Under the pieces are notes generated by a model. It saw nothing but the letters and a program-made list of their open reading frames with translations. It was not told where the DNA came from and made no database searches. Below, piece after piece: positions 44,391 through 53,980 of a stretch of 64,000 nt of DNA. The translations under genes were made by a program, and so were the position numbers. How positions within the stretch are numbered: the first letter of the stretch is position 1; each line of letters begins with the position of its first letter. The stretch comes from Bryobacteraceae bacterium. Lineage in GTDB: Bacteria > Acidobacteriota > Terriglobia > Bryobacterales > Bryobacteraceae. The stretch spans positions 186,001 through 250,000 of the forward strand of contig JAHCHE010000001.1 of NCBI GenBank assembly GCA_026129905.1, given 5' to 3'.

Positions 44391-44768
44391 ATGCCGATCT
44401 ACGAATACCGTTGTGAAGGCTGCGGGCGGAAGGTGACGATCTTCGTTCGGCGGATGGGCGCCGACGAAGGCGTGGCCTGCCCCCGTTGCGGAAGTCAGAA
44501 ACTGGAGCGCCTCTTCTCACGTTTCGCCATGGCCCGTTCCGAGGAAGCCCGCCTGGAACGGCTCGCCGATCCTTCCGCCTTGGGCGACGTCGACGAGAAC
44601 GATCCGAAAAGCATGGCTCGCTTCATGAAGCGCATGGGGAAGGAACTGGGCGAAGAGGCGGGTCCGGAGTTCGATCAGGCGGTCGAGGAACTGGAAGCGG
44701 GCGGCGGCCTGGACGAGGGACCCGATGGCGGCGGCGACGACTCGGCTTCGGACGCCGCCGCGATCTGA
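44391..44768 (+). CDS. FmdB-family zinc-ribbon protein
   Basis: 125 residues. The N-terminal PIYEYRCEGCGRKVTIFVRR ... VACPRCGSQKLERLFSRF is the FmdB regulatory-protein zinc ribbon (CxxC ... CxxC). The C-terminus is an acidic low-complexity tail (EELEAGGGLDEGPDGGGDDS). The family was named from formamidase gene regulation, but most members have no defined function. It lies between the decarboxylase and the PQQ-type gene on the same strand. Confidence 0.8.
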   Translation: MPIYEYRCEGCGRKVTIFVRRMGADEGVACPRCGSQKLERLFSRFAMARSEEARLERLADPSALGDVDENDPKSMARFMKRMGKELGEEAGPEFDQAVEELEAGGGLDEGPDGGGDDSASDAAAI

Positions 44769-44795
44769 ACCGAACGACGAAACGGGAGGGGAACC

Positions 44796-46019
44796 ATGTC
44801 ACGTGTGTTGTCTTTGTTCGCCTGCGCCGGTCTCTGCTTGGCCGCGGCGCGCGTCGGAGGGGCCGAATGGCCACAGTGGCGCGGCCTGCACCGCGACGGC
44901 AAGTCGCCTGAGACGGGCTTGCTCAAGGCCTGGCCTTCGGGCGGGCCGCCGCTGGTATGGAAAACCCAGGGACTCGGCGCCGGGTATTCGTCGTTCGCCG
45001 TCGCCGAAGGCCGGCTATTCACGCAGGGCCAGCGCGACGCGAAGCAATACGTAATGGCCTTCGATGTGGCCAATGGCAAGAAGCTGTGGGAGGTCCAAAG
45101 CGGCGGCGCCTACGAGGAGCGCCGCGGCCCCGGCCCCCGCGGCACGCCGACCATCGAGGGCGATCGCCTCTACTCGCTCTCGGCCAACGGAAACCTGCTG
45201 TGTCTTGAGACCGCCTCCGGCAAGACCGTGTGGAGCATGGACCTGGTGCGGGACCTGGGCGGGCGCATTCCCCACTGGGGAATCAGCGAATCGCCGCTCA
45301 TTGACGGCGAGAACGTCATCGTGACGCCCGGAGGCCGCGGCGCCGCCATCGCGGCGCTGAACAAAAGCGATGGCAAACTCGTATGGAAGTCCCAAAGCGA
45401 CGAGGCGGGTTATTCCTCCCCGGTTGCGGTCGAAACCGGCGGCGTTCGCGCGATCGTCGTCCTCACCGGCAACGGCGTCGTCGCTGTATCGCCGCGCGAC
45501 GGTGAACTCCTGTGGCGCTACGACAAGGTCTCCAACCGCACCGCGAACATCGCCACGCCCATCGTACGCGGCGACCACGTGTTCGTCTCGACGGACTACG
45601 GCACGGGCTGCGCGCTGCTGAAGCTGACGTCCTCCGGCCGGGGCATGAAGGCTTCCGAGGTTTACTTCAACCGCGAAATGCGCAACCACTACAGCACTTC
45701 CGTGCTGGTCGGCGAATACCTGTACGGCTTCTCGAGCAGCGTTCTGACGGCGATGCGATTCTCCGACGGCGAAGTCGCCTGGCGCGACCGCAGCGTCGGC
45801 AAGGGTTCGGTGATCTTCGCCGACGGCCACCTCTACGCCCTCGGCGAGAACGGCTCTCTTGCGCTCGTCGAAGCGACCCCGGAGGAGTACCGCGAGAAAT
45901 CGCGCTTCGAGATCGCCAGAGGCGCCTACCCCACGTGGGCGCCCCCGGTCATTTCCGGCGGCAAGCTCTACCTCCGCGAGCAGGACAACCTCTACTGCTA
46001 CGACGTCCAGGCGCGGTAG
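44796..46019 (+). CDS. Secreted PQQ-binding-like beta-propeller protein
   Basis: 407 residues. A signal peptide (SRVLSLFACAGLCLAAARVG) is followed by repeated tryptophan-docking blades: LDVANGKKLWEV-type strands (AFDVANGKKLWEVQSGGAYE), LETASGKTVWSMDLVRDLGG, LNKSDGKLVWKSQSDEAGYS, SPRDGELLWRYDKVSNRTAN and MRFSDGEVAWRDRSVGKGSV. This is the outer-membrane assembly/PQQ-like propeller fold. No PQQ dehydrogenase catalytic Asp or Cys pair is apparent, so a structural or binding role is likelier than an alcohol dehydrogenase. A strong ribosome site (GGAGGGG) precedes the ATG. Confidence 0.8.
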   Translation: MSRVLSLFACAGLCLAAARVGGAEWPQWRGLHRDGKSPETGLLKAWPSGGPPLVWKTQGLGAGYSSFAVAEGRLFTQGQRDAKQYVMAFDVANGKKLWEVQSGGAYEERRGPGPRGTPTIEGDRLYSLSANGNLLCLETASGKTVWSMDLVRDLGGRIPHWGISESPLIDGENVIVTPGGRGAAIAALNKSDGKLVWKSQSDEAGYSSPVAVETGGVRAIVVLTGNGVVAVSPRDGELLWRYDKVSNRTANIATPIVRGDHVFVSTDYGTGCALLKLTSSGRGMKASEVYFNREMRNHYSTSVLVGEYLYGFSSSVLTAMRFSDGEVAWRDRSVGKGSVIFADGHLYALGENGSLALVEATPEEYREKSRFEIARGAYPTWAPPVISGGKLYLREQDNLYCYDVQAR

Positions 46020-46038
46020 CGGAGATCAAGTCGATTTC

Positions 46039-46062
46039 AGCCACCGATGGCCATCGGTGGCT
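46039..46062. terminator. 24-bp perfect palindrome downstream of the PQQ-like gene
   Basis: The half-site AGCCACCGATGG (46039-46050) is followed immediately by its exact reverse complement. It lies 20 bp after the stop. It could act as a transcript-end hairpin, although there is no loop or T-tract, or it may be the scar of the transposase fragment that follows. Confidence 0.4.
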
Positions 46063-46066
46063 CAAT

Positions 46067-46579
46067 TCTCAACTGGTCGTGATTGCTCCGCTGAGCTACC
46101 GTCTCCGCCAAGGCTCCAAGTTGCTCTACCGTCAGCCGGCGTTTCTCATCTGCACCGGTCCGGAGATGGATCTGCGCTCACTGGTCCAAGGCTTCGTCCA
46201 ACGCTGGGGCATCGAAGTGAACTTCCGCGAACAGAAGACCCTATTGGGCGTGGGGCAGGCGCAGGTACGTCATCCCGATTCGGTGGAGTCGGTGCCGGCG
46301 CTGCAAGTGGCCTCCTACGCCATGCTGCAGTTGGCTTGCCTGCGCACGCTGGACGATCCGGACAAGCCCGACCTGCTGCCGCCGCCGAAGTGGGCGGCCG
46401 AGCAGGCGCGCCCGCGCTTTTCCACCCAGCGGGCGATCAACCAACTGCGCGCCGAGGTGTGGGGCCGGGCCTTGGGGTTAGCGAATTTCTTCGGCTTCGC
46501 GAACCGCGGCACTCCGACTACGAAGCCCGAGAAATTCGCCCCCGATCTCAGTTCTGCCGTGCTCTATGCGATCAACTGA
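46067..46579 (+). pseudogene. Transposase, C-terminal remnant
   Basis: About 170 codons without a start, in the frame that includes LVVIAPLSYRLRQGSKLLYR, LVQGFVQRWGIEVNFREQKT, LLGVGQAQVRHPDSVESVPA and FSTQRAINQLRAEVWGRALG. The RWxIEVNFRxxK segment is the C-terminal catalytic region (third acidic residue) of DDE transposases. The family is not assigned, and it differs from the two other transposase remnants in this window. The N-terminal part is absent and the fragment begins next to the 24-bp palindrome. Confidence 0.75.
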
Positions 46580-46601
46580 GCAGAAAAGGCCAAAGTCCAG
46601 C

Positions 46602-46620
46602 CGCGGGGCTTCGCCCCGCG
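46602..46620. terminator. GC-rich hairpin after the transposase remnant
   Basis: CGCGGGGC-TTC-GCCCCGCG, an 8-bp perfect stem with a 3-nt loop followed by TGTTT. It lies between the transposase remnant and the convergent NACHT gene and could end transcription from either side. Confidence 0.5.
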
Positions 46621-46676
46621 TGTTTCCAAGCCAAAAGGAAGAGCAGAGGAAAGTGTAACAGGAAAGAGGGAATAGG

Positions 46677-49397
46677 TTAAGGGGGTGTCCTGGCGCAACG
46701 AAATCCCACAATCATGCCACGGAAGTGCGGGCTGTTGCTGATGCGGTAGGACGAAGCGGCGTAGCTCCTGTAGTAGCTCCAGGAGCCGCCCCGCAGCACT
46801 ATCCAGTCAGTCTCAGCGGAATACCGGCTCGAGGTCCACTGCCAGACATTCCCGGCCATGTCGTAGCAGCCGTACGGGCTGATGCCATCAGGGTAGGCGC
46901 CGACGGGCGTGGTTCGGCCGGGACCGTCCTCGCGGGTGTTGCACTGTGCGGGATCGAATTCATCGCCCCAGGGATATTCTGTACCGGCCGGCGGCGCCGT
47001 CCCACGCGGCCGCTTTATACCACTCTTCTTCCGTGGGCAGCCGGAAACCCGGGCCCCGCCAGCGGCAGTACAGGTTCGCCTCGAACCAGCTCACGTAGAC
47101 GACAGGCTGATCGTCGGCATCGGAATATTTGTCGCGCTCGCTCCGGTGGCCGGGGACCATGCTTTCGAAATCGCGATTGGTGACCAGGAACCTGTCCATC
47201 CAGAAGTCATCGACGGGGGTCATGTTGTCCGTCGATCGGAGGCCGCACCGGCCGGCTTCGGCGAAGAAGCCGGACAGGAGCTTGCGGGCGTCCGCGCTTC
47301 CGCGCCGGGCGAGTTCCTCGGCCAGCTCGACGGCGGCGGCGAGCGAACGGCCGTCGCGGTTGTCGGGCACGAAGAGCGCTCGTAGCAACAGGGCCGTCTC
47401 CCGGCGCGCGCCGCAGGCTTCGGCGCATTCGGCGGCGCTCATGCGCTCGTATTCTTCGCCACCCCAGTAGTACTTCGACAGGAACTGCGCCAGGGTCTTG
47501 AGCCAGAGGTCGATCTGCGGCGCGGTTCGGACGCAGGCGAGCGCGAACTCGACGCGGTTCTTGCGGAGGAGCTTGACAAGGAGATCCTGGCGGCGGCGGT
47601 TGTCGAGTTGGGCGACGGCGAGGTAGAGGGTTTCGTTCCAGCCGGGGGACTCCTCGAAGACCAGGCGCTCGAAGGCCTTCTCCTTGAGGTTCTGGGCCAT
47701 CCACCAGGCGGCGAAGTACTCCTGAAACGAGCGGTGGACAAAGCCGAACCGGTCGTTGCCGAAGCCGACCAGGATCGCATCGCGCGCGTGGAGGCGATGA
47801 ATGACGTCGTCAACCGAGACGCCGGGGGCTTCGGCTTTGAGAAAGCGGTCGAGGCGGCGGGCCAGGTCACGCCGGGCGATCAGGAGGACGAGGCCCTCTT
47901 CTTTCATCTCCTCGGCGCGTTCCTTCTGCATGTTGTAGGCAAGCTCGCCGAGGAACTTCTCCTTCCGATGACGGTCCAGCGGCCCCGGCCCCAAATCCGC
48001 GGCTTCGGCCCACGTCTTGAGCAGCGTCTCGGCGCACTTGGCGTAGAGTTCCAGGCGGGAGTCGGGGAGTTTGCCGAGGCCGAAGTGGACGCGGACGATC
48101 ATGGTGAGGAGCAAGGCGTTGCCGGCCAGGCGGCGGATTTCGGGCCGGGCTTCAAGGGCCTTCCACAGCTTGGCGGCTTTGTCTTCGGCGGCAGCGCGGT
48201 CGGGCTCATGGGCGAGGCGCCAGCCGCGGATGAAGGTCTGGATTTCTTCGTGGTCGAACTCCTGGATGTTGAAGTGGGCGTAGTCGACGAGCCGCTGGCG
48301 CTGGTAGTCGTGAGGGCGGCTGGTGACGATCACCCGGCTGGCGGCCGAGAGTTCACCGGCGAATTGTGAGACCTGATTGACGATCTCTTTCCGGCGCGCC
48401 AGCGAGCCGGCCTCGTCGAGACCGTCGAACAGGACGAGGAGCCCCTGTTTTTCCATCATGCGGCTGAAGAAGCCTCTGGGGGGATTGCGCTGCACGAGGC
48501 GGAAGTAGCGGCGGCGGAGGAAGTCCCAGATGGTCCCCTGTTCGGCCTGGTCCTGGTCGAGATCGCGGATTCGATAGAAGACGGGGAAGAGGCGGGGGAG
48601 GCGCCGCGCCCACTCGAAGCGGTCCGCTTCGGGATCGGCAAGGGCTAACGCCAGGCATTCGCAAAGCGTCGTTTTGCCGGCGCCGGGCGCGCCCAGGACG
48701 ACCGCGCGCCTTGCGTCGTGCCGGTTGAAGAGCATGTGGGCGGGGAAGGGTTTCGGTTTGGCGGCGGGCTGCCGGTCTTCGAAATCGCGCGCCGGGGCGA
48801 GCCGGGGCATGAGGAAGACCTTCTCCATCAGCGCCTCGGGCTGTCCGGCGAGTTCGGCCATGCCGCCGAAACGGATGTAGCGGTGATGGGCGCTTTAAGG
48901 TAAAGCCGGGCCGCGAGCGAGTCGTTCAGGACCTCGGCTTCGCCCCGGTTGAGATCGCGGATGGCTTTCTCCAGCGGCTGCCGGTGCTGCGGATGCGCTT
49001 CCAGCAGCTTGTCGAGATCGCGGACCCAGATGTCCAGAAGCTGATAGAGATCCGTTGTGGGAGGCGCGGCGCCTTTAGCCCGGCAGCTTACGCGGAATTC
49101 GAGTTCGAGGGCGTCGAAATCAATCTCCTCGTAGCGGCCGAGCGGGATTTTTTCGAACTCGCGGCGGGTGACGTCACGGGAGAAGAAGTCCTGAAAGGTC
49201 TCGAGGATTTTGGGTTCTTCAGCGGGTAGCTCGTCGGCCCAGCGCTTGTAGATGCGTGCGAAGGCTGGCGCTACGTCCTTATTTGTCAGGCCCGACCAGA
49301 CGCCTCGGAGGACGTTGGCGAGGACATCGCCGGCGGCGCCGATGAGGATCTGGCGCACCGGCTCCGGGAGCGCGAGGAAGATCGTGAGCGGGTCCAT
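46677..49397 (-). pseudogene. NACHT NTPase fused to an FGE-like domain, two compensating frameshifts
   Basis: The reconstructed product is about 905 residues. Frame 1 (49397 to about 48895): a helical N-terminal domain of unknown fold (DPLTIFLALPEPVRQILIGA ... EKAIRDLNRGEAEVLND). Frame 2 (to about 46985): [16 protein letters not shown] link, NACHT ATPase with Walker [16 protein letters not shown], Walker [14 protein letters not shown], sensor [14 protein letters not shown], a helical region [20 protein letters not shown], then the start of an FGE/SUMF1 domain ([31 protein letters not shown]). Frame 1 again: [60 protein letters not shown], ending GFRCARTPP at 46677. The catalytic cysteines of true FGE are absent. 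It is a STAND-type protein of the kind used in bacterial immunity. The lesions may be mutations or sequencing errors; a shorter separate protein from ATG 48861 is conceivable. Confidence 0.7.
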
Positions 49398-49557
49398 GGA
49401 AACTCGTCTGGATTAGCGTATCAATGCAGGGCTTGGCGAGGAGAGGGGCGCCGCCGGGAGCGCAATAGTAAAATGACGAAAGGCTCGCCGATCGGCGCCA
49501 GCTTCACTCCAGGGCGCAGGACCGGCGGGGGCCTTGGCTGGGAAGGAGGAGATTCAC

Positions 49558-50040
49558 TTGGCAAAGACAACGCCCGAGGGCTATCACACCGTCACGCCGT
49601 ACATCGTGGTGAGGAGCGCGGCGGAGGCGATCGAGTTCTACAAGAAAGCGTTCGGGGCTGAGGAATTGGGCCGCATGGCCGGGCCGGACGGGCACTCGGT
49701 GATGCACGCGGAGATCAAAATCGGCGACTCGCCGATCATGCTCGCCGACGAGAACCCGCAGTGGGGCGCCCTTAGCCCGCAATCGCTGGGCGGAGTCGCG
49801 GGCTCGCTGCACGTCTATGTGGAAGACGTCGACGCAGCCGTCGAACGGGCGGTCCAGGCCGGCGCGACGCTCAAGATGCCGGCCGCGGACATGTTCTGGG
49901 GGGACCGGTTTGGAAAGGTCGTGGACCCGTTCGGGCAGGAGTGGTCGCTGGCGACCCACATTGAGGACCTGACGAACGAGGAGATCGAGCAGCGGGCCAA
50001 GGAATTTTTCGCCAGGATGTCGCTCCAGGGGCGCCCGTGA
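49558..50040 (+). CDS. VOC-family (glyoxalase/PhnB-like) protein
   Basis: 160 residues. Opening TTPEGYHTVTPYIVVRSAAE and AIEFYKKAFGAEELGRMAGP, then HAEIKIGDSPIMLADENPQW, LHVYVEDVDAAVERAVQAGA and DMFWGDRFGKVVDPFGQEWS are the PhnB/glyoxalase-like pattern of paired beta-alpha-beta-beta-beta modules. The function is probably metal-dependent small-molecule binding or isomerisation; substrate unknown. The start is TTG 49558, fixed by an excellent AAGGAGG site 8-14 nt upstream. Its last codons overlap the start of the next gene (GTGA). Confidence 0.85.
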   Translation: MAKTTPEGYHTVTPYIVVRSAAEAIEFYKKAFGAEELGRMAGPDGHSVMHAEIKIGDSPIMLADENPQWGALSPQSLGGVAGSLHVYVEDVDAAVERAVQAGATLKMPAADMFWGDRFGKVVDPFGQEWSLATHIEDLTNEEIEQRAKEFFARMSLQGRP

Positions 50041-50615
50041 ACAACGGCAACGGGGCAGCGCCGCCGCTGTGCGACGCGGAGCGGTCGGTCCTATTATTAG
50101 TGGACATTCAGCAGCGGCTGGCGGCGGCCATGGCCGGGGACGCGCGGGCGGCGGTGATTCGGAACGCGGGCATCCTCGCCGAGAGCGCGGGGCGCCTGGG
50201 GGTTCCGGTGTTCGTCAGCGAACAGTACCCGAAAGGGCTGGGAACAACGGAACCGGACCTGGAGCGGCGGCTCGGCGCGGGGTTGACGCGGGTGGAGAAA
50301 ACCAGCTTCTCCTGCTGCGGCGACGACGAGTTTCTAACCGCGCTGCGAGAGTTGAAGCGACCGCAGGTGGTGCTCGCCGGGATGGAAGCGCACGTTTGCG
50401 TCCTTCAAACCGCCATGGGTCTGTGCGCCGCGGGGTTCCAGGTCCAGGTCGTGGAAGACGCCACCTGCTCCCGCAATCCCGACCATCGGCGGATTGCCAT
50501 GGATCGCCTGCGCCAGGCGGGTATGATTGTAACGAATACCGAATCGGTGGTTTTCGAATGGCTTCGGGACGCCCGCCACCCGGAGTTTAAGGCGATCGCC
50601 GCACGCCTGCGGTAG
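50037..50615 (+). CDS. Isochorismatase-family cysteine hydrolase
   Basis: 192 residues. The motif SVLLLVDIQQRLAAAM carries the catalytic Asp, RVEKTSFSCCGDDEFLTAL the catalytic Lys, and VVLAGMEAHVCVLQTAMGLC the nucleophilic Cys of the isochorismatase-like (YcaC-type) hydrolases. The exact substrate is unknown, since members include amidases such as nicotinamidase. It starts with GTG 50037 overlapping the preceding TGA, so it is co-translated with the VOC protein. Confidence 0.85.
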   Translation: MNNGNGAAPPLCDAERSVLLLVDIQQRLAAAMAGDARAAVIRNAGILAESAGRLGVPVFVSEQYPKGLGTTEPDLERRLGAGLTRVEKTSFSCCGDDEFLTALRELKRPQVVLAGMEAHVCVLQTAMGLCAAGFQVQVVEDATCSRNPDHRRIAMDRLRQAGMIVTNTESVVFEWLRDARHPEFKAIAARLR

Positions 50616-50771
50616 GCGATCGCCGGAGCCGGAGACCCGGACGGGGGATGTTAGAATAAAGGTGCAACGCTCGAACCGGGGAGAGAGTCCGATCTGGGTG
50701 AGGCGCGTTGCCCGGCGGCGAAACAAAAGGCGGGCCGCATTCACATAAGAGCTACGGCTTATTGACGCTTG

Positions 50772-51524
50772 ATGAGACACAGACTGCGGGTGGCAACCGT
50801 TTTGTTCTTGTTTTCCTTCGCGGCGTTGGTTCTGCGCGCCGACGACGACCCTGCTCCTGCGCGCGCCAACATCGGCGACCGGATCCTCGAACGGTACCTG
50901 GCGAACGTCAGCGAGCAGCGTCTTGGGGTCCGCGATGTTTCCATGGAGGTGGACATCGAGGCGAGCCTGCCGGACCTGAAGAAGAGCGGCGAGTTGCGGG
51001 CTCTTCGGCGAATCTCGAAGGTGGGCCAGGTCACCTACGACGTGCTCTCCTACATCGGCGATAACATCATCAAGAAGGACGTGATCGCCCGGTACATGAC
51101 CGCCGAGGTGAAGTCCACCGCGAAGGTTGACGGCGAATCGATCAGCGTGGACGCCAGCAATTATAAATTCAAGTACCGCGGAATGTACGCGCAAAGCGAC
51201 GATTGGCGTTTGCACCTGTTCGAGGTGAAGCCGCGCAAGAAGCGGGCGGGATTGTTCGATGGTTGGATTTGGATTGAGGCGGACAGCGGTCTGCCGGTCC
51301 GGCAATCCGGACGGTTTGTGCGGACCCCGTCCGTGTTCCTCAAGAATGTCGATTTCGTGCAGGATTATCAACTGGTCGACGGACTTGCCGTGCCGAAGCG
51401 GCTGGAAAGCACGATTCAAACCCGGCTGGTGGGGCCGGCGGAGCTCAAGATCGAGTTCGGGAAACCGAAGTTCAACGGACAGCGTGCGCAGTTGACGTCG
51501 GAGGCGAGACTGACGGGACGTTGA
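50772..51524 (+). CDS. Exported protein, outer-membrane lipoprotein-sorting-like fold
   Basis: 250 residues. A signal peptide (RHRLRVATVLFLFSFAALVL) ends at ALVLRAD. The mature chain has strand-rich segments (VRDVSMEVDIEASLPDLKKS, VDGESISVDASNYKFKYRGM, LHLFEVKPRKKRAGLFDGWI, VFLKNVDFVQDYQLVDGLAV) reminiscent of the LolA/LolB-like half-barrel. I do not recognise a named family, but proteins with this layout recur in Acidobacteriota. TTG 50769 is an alternative start. It stands alone ahead of the rimP leader. Confidence 0.6.
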   Translation: MRHRLRVATVLFLFSFAALVLRADDDPAPARANIGDRILERYLANVSEQRLGVRDVSMEVDIEASLPDLKKSGELRALRRISKVGQVTYDVLSYIGDNIIKKDVIARYMTAEVKSTAKVDGESISVDASNYKFKYRGMYAQSDDWRLHLFEVKPRKKRAGLFDGWIWIEADSGLPVRQSGRFVRTPSVFLKNVDFVQDYQLVDGLAVPKRLESTIQTRLVGPAELKIEFGKPKFNGQRAQLTSEARLTGR

Positions 51525-51578
51525 CAACCGGGCGACGCGAGCGCCGGCGGACTGAAACGACCGTCAGGGGCGCTTGTG

Positions 51579-51584
51579 TATAAT
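51579..51584 (+). promoter_or_regulatory. -10 box upstream of rimP
   Basis: A perfect TATAAT about 57 nt before the rimP start codon. No good -35 is found at the right spacing, so an activator or extended contact may be used. The transcript would begin near 51591 and contain the hairpin at 51611-51639. Confidence 0.45.
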
Positions 51585-51610
51585 GAAGGGGAAGCTGATC
51601 GGCTTCGACA

Positions 51611-51639
51611 AAGTGGGCGATTCATGCCCACTTTTTTTT
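51611..51639 (+). terminator. Terminator-like leader hairpin just before rimP
   Basis: AAGTGGGC (51611-51618), 7-nt loop, GCCCACTT (51626-51633) running into eight T residues (51632-51639): a textbook intrinsic terminator placed 2 nt before the rimP start codon. Its position matches the terminator hairpin known upstream of rimP-nusA-infB in Proteobacteria (the rimP leader), suggesting attenuation of the whole translation operon. Confidence 0.75.
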
Positions 51640-51641
51640 GC

Positions 51642-52190
51642 ATGAGACTGGAACGGCAAAAGACGCGCCGGAGCGACGGCGGCGGCGAGACGCGGCCGGC
51701 CGCCCGGGAGCGCACCTCCGCGCCCGTAGCGAGGGAGATCGTGGCGCGCGTGGAGGAAATCGCGGGCCGGGTGGGCGGCTCCGAGGGCATTGAGATCGTC
51801 GACGTTGCGCTGAAGGGCTCCGGCCCCGGCCGGCTGTTGCGGGTGGTCATCGACAAACCGGGGGGCGTTTCTCATACCGATTGCGAGTTCATCTCCAAAC
51901 AGATCGGGACAATACTCGACGTGGAAGATGTCATGCCGGACGGAAGTTACACTCTGGAGGTCAGCTCCCCCGGCATCGAACGGCCGCTCAAGAAGCCGGC
52001 CGACTACGAGCGTTTTCTGGGAAAGAGAGCCAAAATCGTTCTGCGCGAGCCTGTAGCCTCGCGGCGTCAATGGGAGGGTACCCTGGCAGGCTTTTCCAAC
52101 GGAATCATTAGCCTGCAACCCGCCTCGGGAGAGCCCGTGGAGTTGGCGCTGGCGCTCGTGGAGCGGGCCAACCTCAAGTTCGATTGGTAA
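51642..52190 (+). CDS. rimP: Ribosome maturation factor RimP
   Basis: 182 residues, needed for 30S subunit maturation. The core is EGIEIVDVALKGSGPGRLLR, VVIDKPGGVSHTDCEFISKQ, LDVEDVMPDGSYTLEVSSPG and ERPLKKPADYERFLGKRAKI, then the C-terminal SH3 domain ending LVERANLKFDW. The first 25 residues are a basic extension not usual for the family. The start ATG 51642 directly abuts the T-run of the leader hairpin and has no Shine-Dalgarno, so translation may depend on refolding of the leader. The next gene is nusA, 31 bp on. Confidence 0.9.
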   Translation: MRLERQKTRRSDGGGETRPAARERTSAPVAREIVARVEEIAGRVGGSEGIEIVDVALKGSGPGRLLRVVIDKPGGVSHTDCEFISKQIGTILDVEDVMPDGSYTLEVSSPGIERPLKKPADYERFLGKRAKIVLREPVASRRQWEGTLAGFSNGIISLQPASGEPVELALALVERANLKFDW

Positions 52191-52221
52191 TCCTGACAAC
52201 TTCGGCAGAGAGGAATTCGAT

Positions 52222-53874
<1,653 letters not shown>

Positions 53875-53941
53875 GAGGTATCCACGGCGTCGGGTGTTCG
53901 AGGCAAACAGGCGAACCATGTTCGGATAGCCTGACATGGAA

Positions 53942-53958
53942 CGGGAGAGGTTCTCCCG
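53942..53958 (+). promoter_or_regulatory. Hairpin just upstream of infB
   Basis: CGGGAGA-GGT-TCTCCCG, a 7-bp perfect stem, 3-nt loop, ending 22 nt before the infB ATG. The GGGAGAGG it buries is the only Shine-Dalgarno-like sequence there, so it could tune initiation. Confidence 0.4.
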
Positions 53959-53980
53959 ACCGCATATGAGCGCGGTTTGT

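Noticed and set aside
44381-46019. PQQ-dependent alcohol dehydrogenase
   Set aside because: The propeller has tryptophan-docking blades but is short and lacks the catalytic Asp/vicinal Cys features and any cytochrome partner.
46677-47210. FGE-like domain considered as the variable protein of a diversity-generating retroelement
   Set aside because: No reverse transcriptase, template repeat or accessory gene is present in the window.
48880-48900. Programmed -1 frameshift in the NACHT gene
   Set aside because: The sequence around the frame change (TTACCTTAAAGCG) contains no X-XXY-YYZ slippery heptamer and no obvious downstream stimulatory hairpin.
50616-50771. Promoter with TAGAAT near 50651
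   Set aside because: No acceptable -35 at 16-18 bp; left uncalled.
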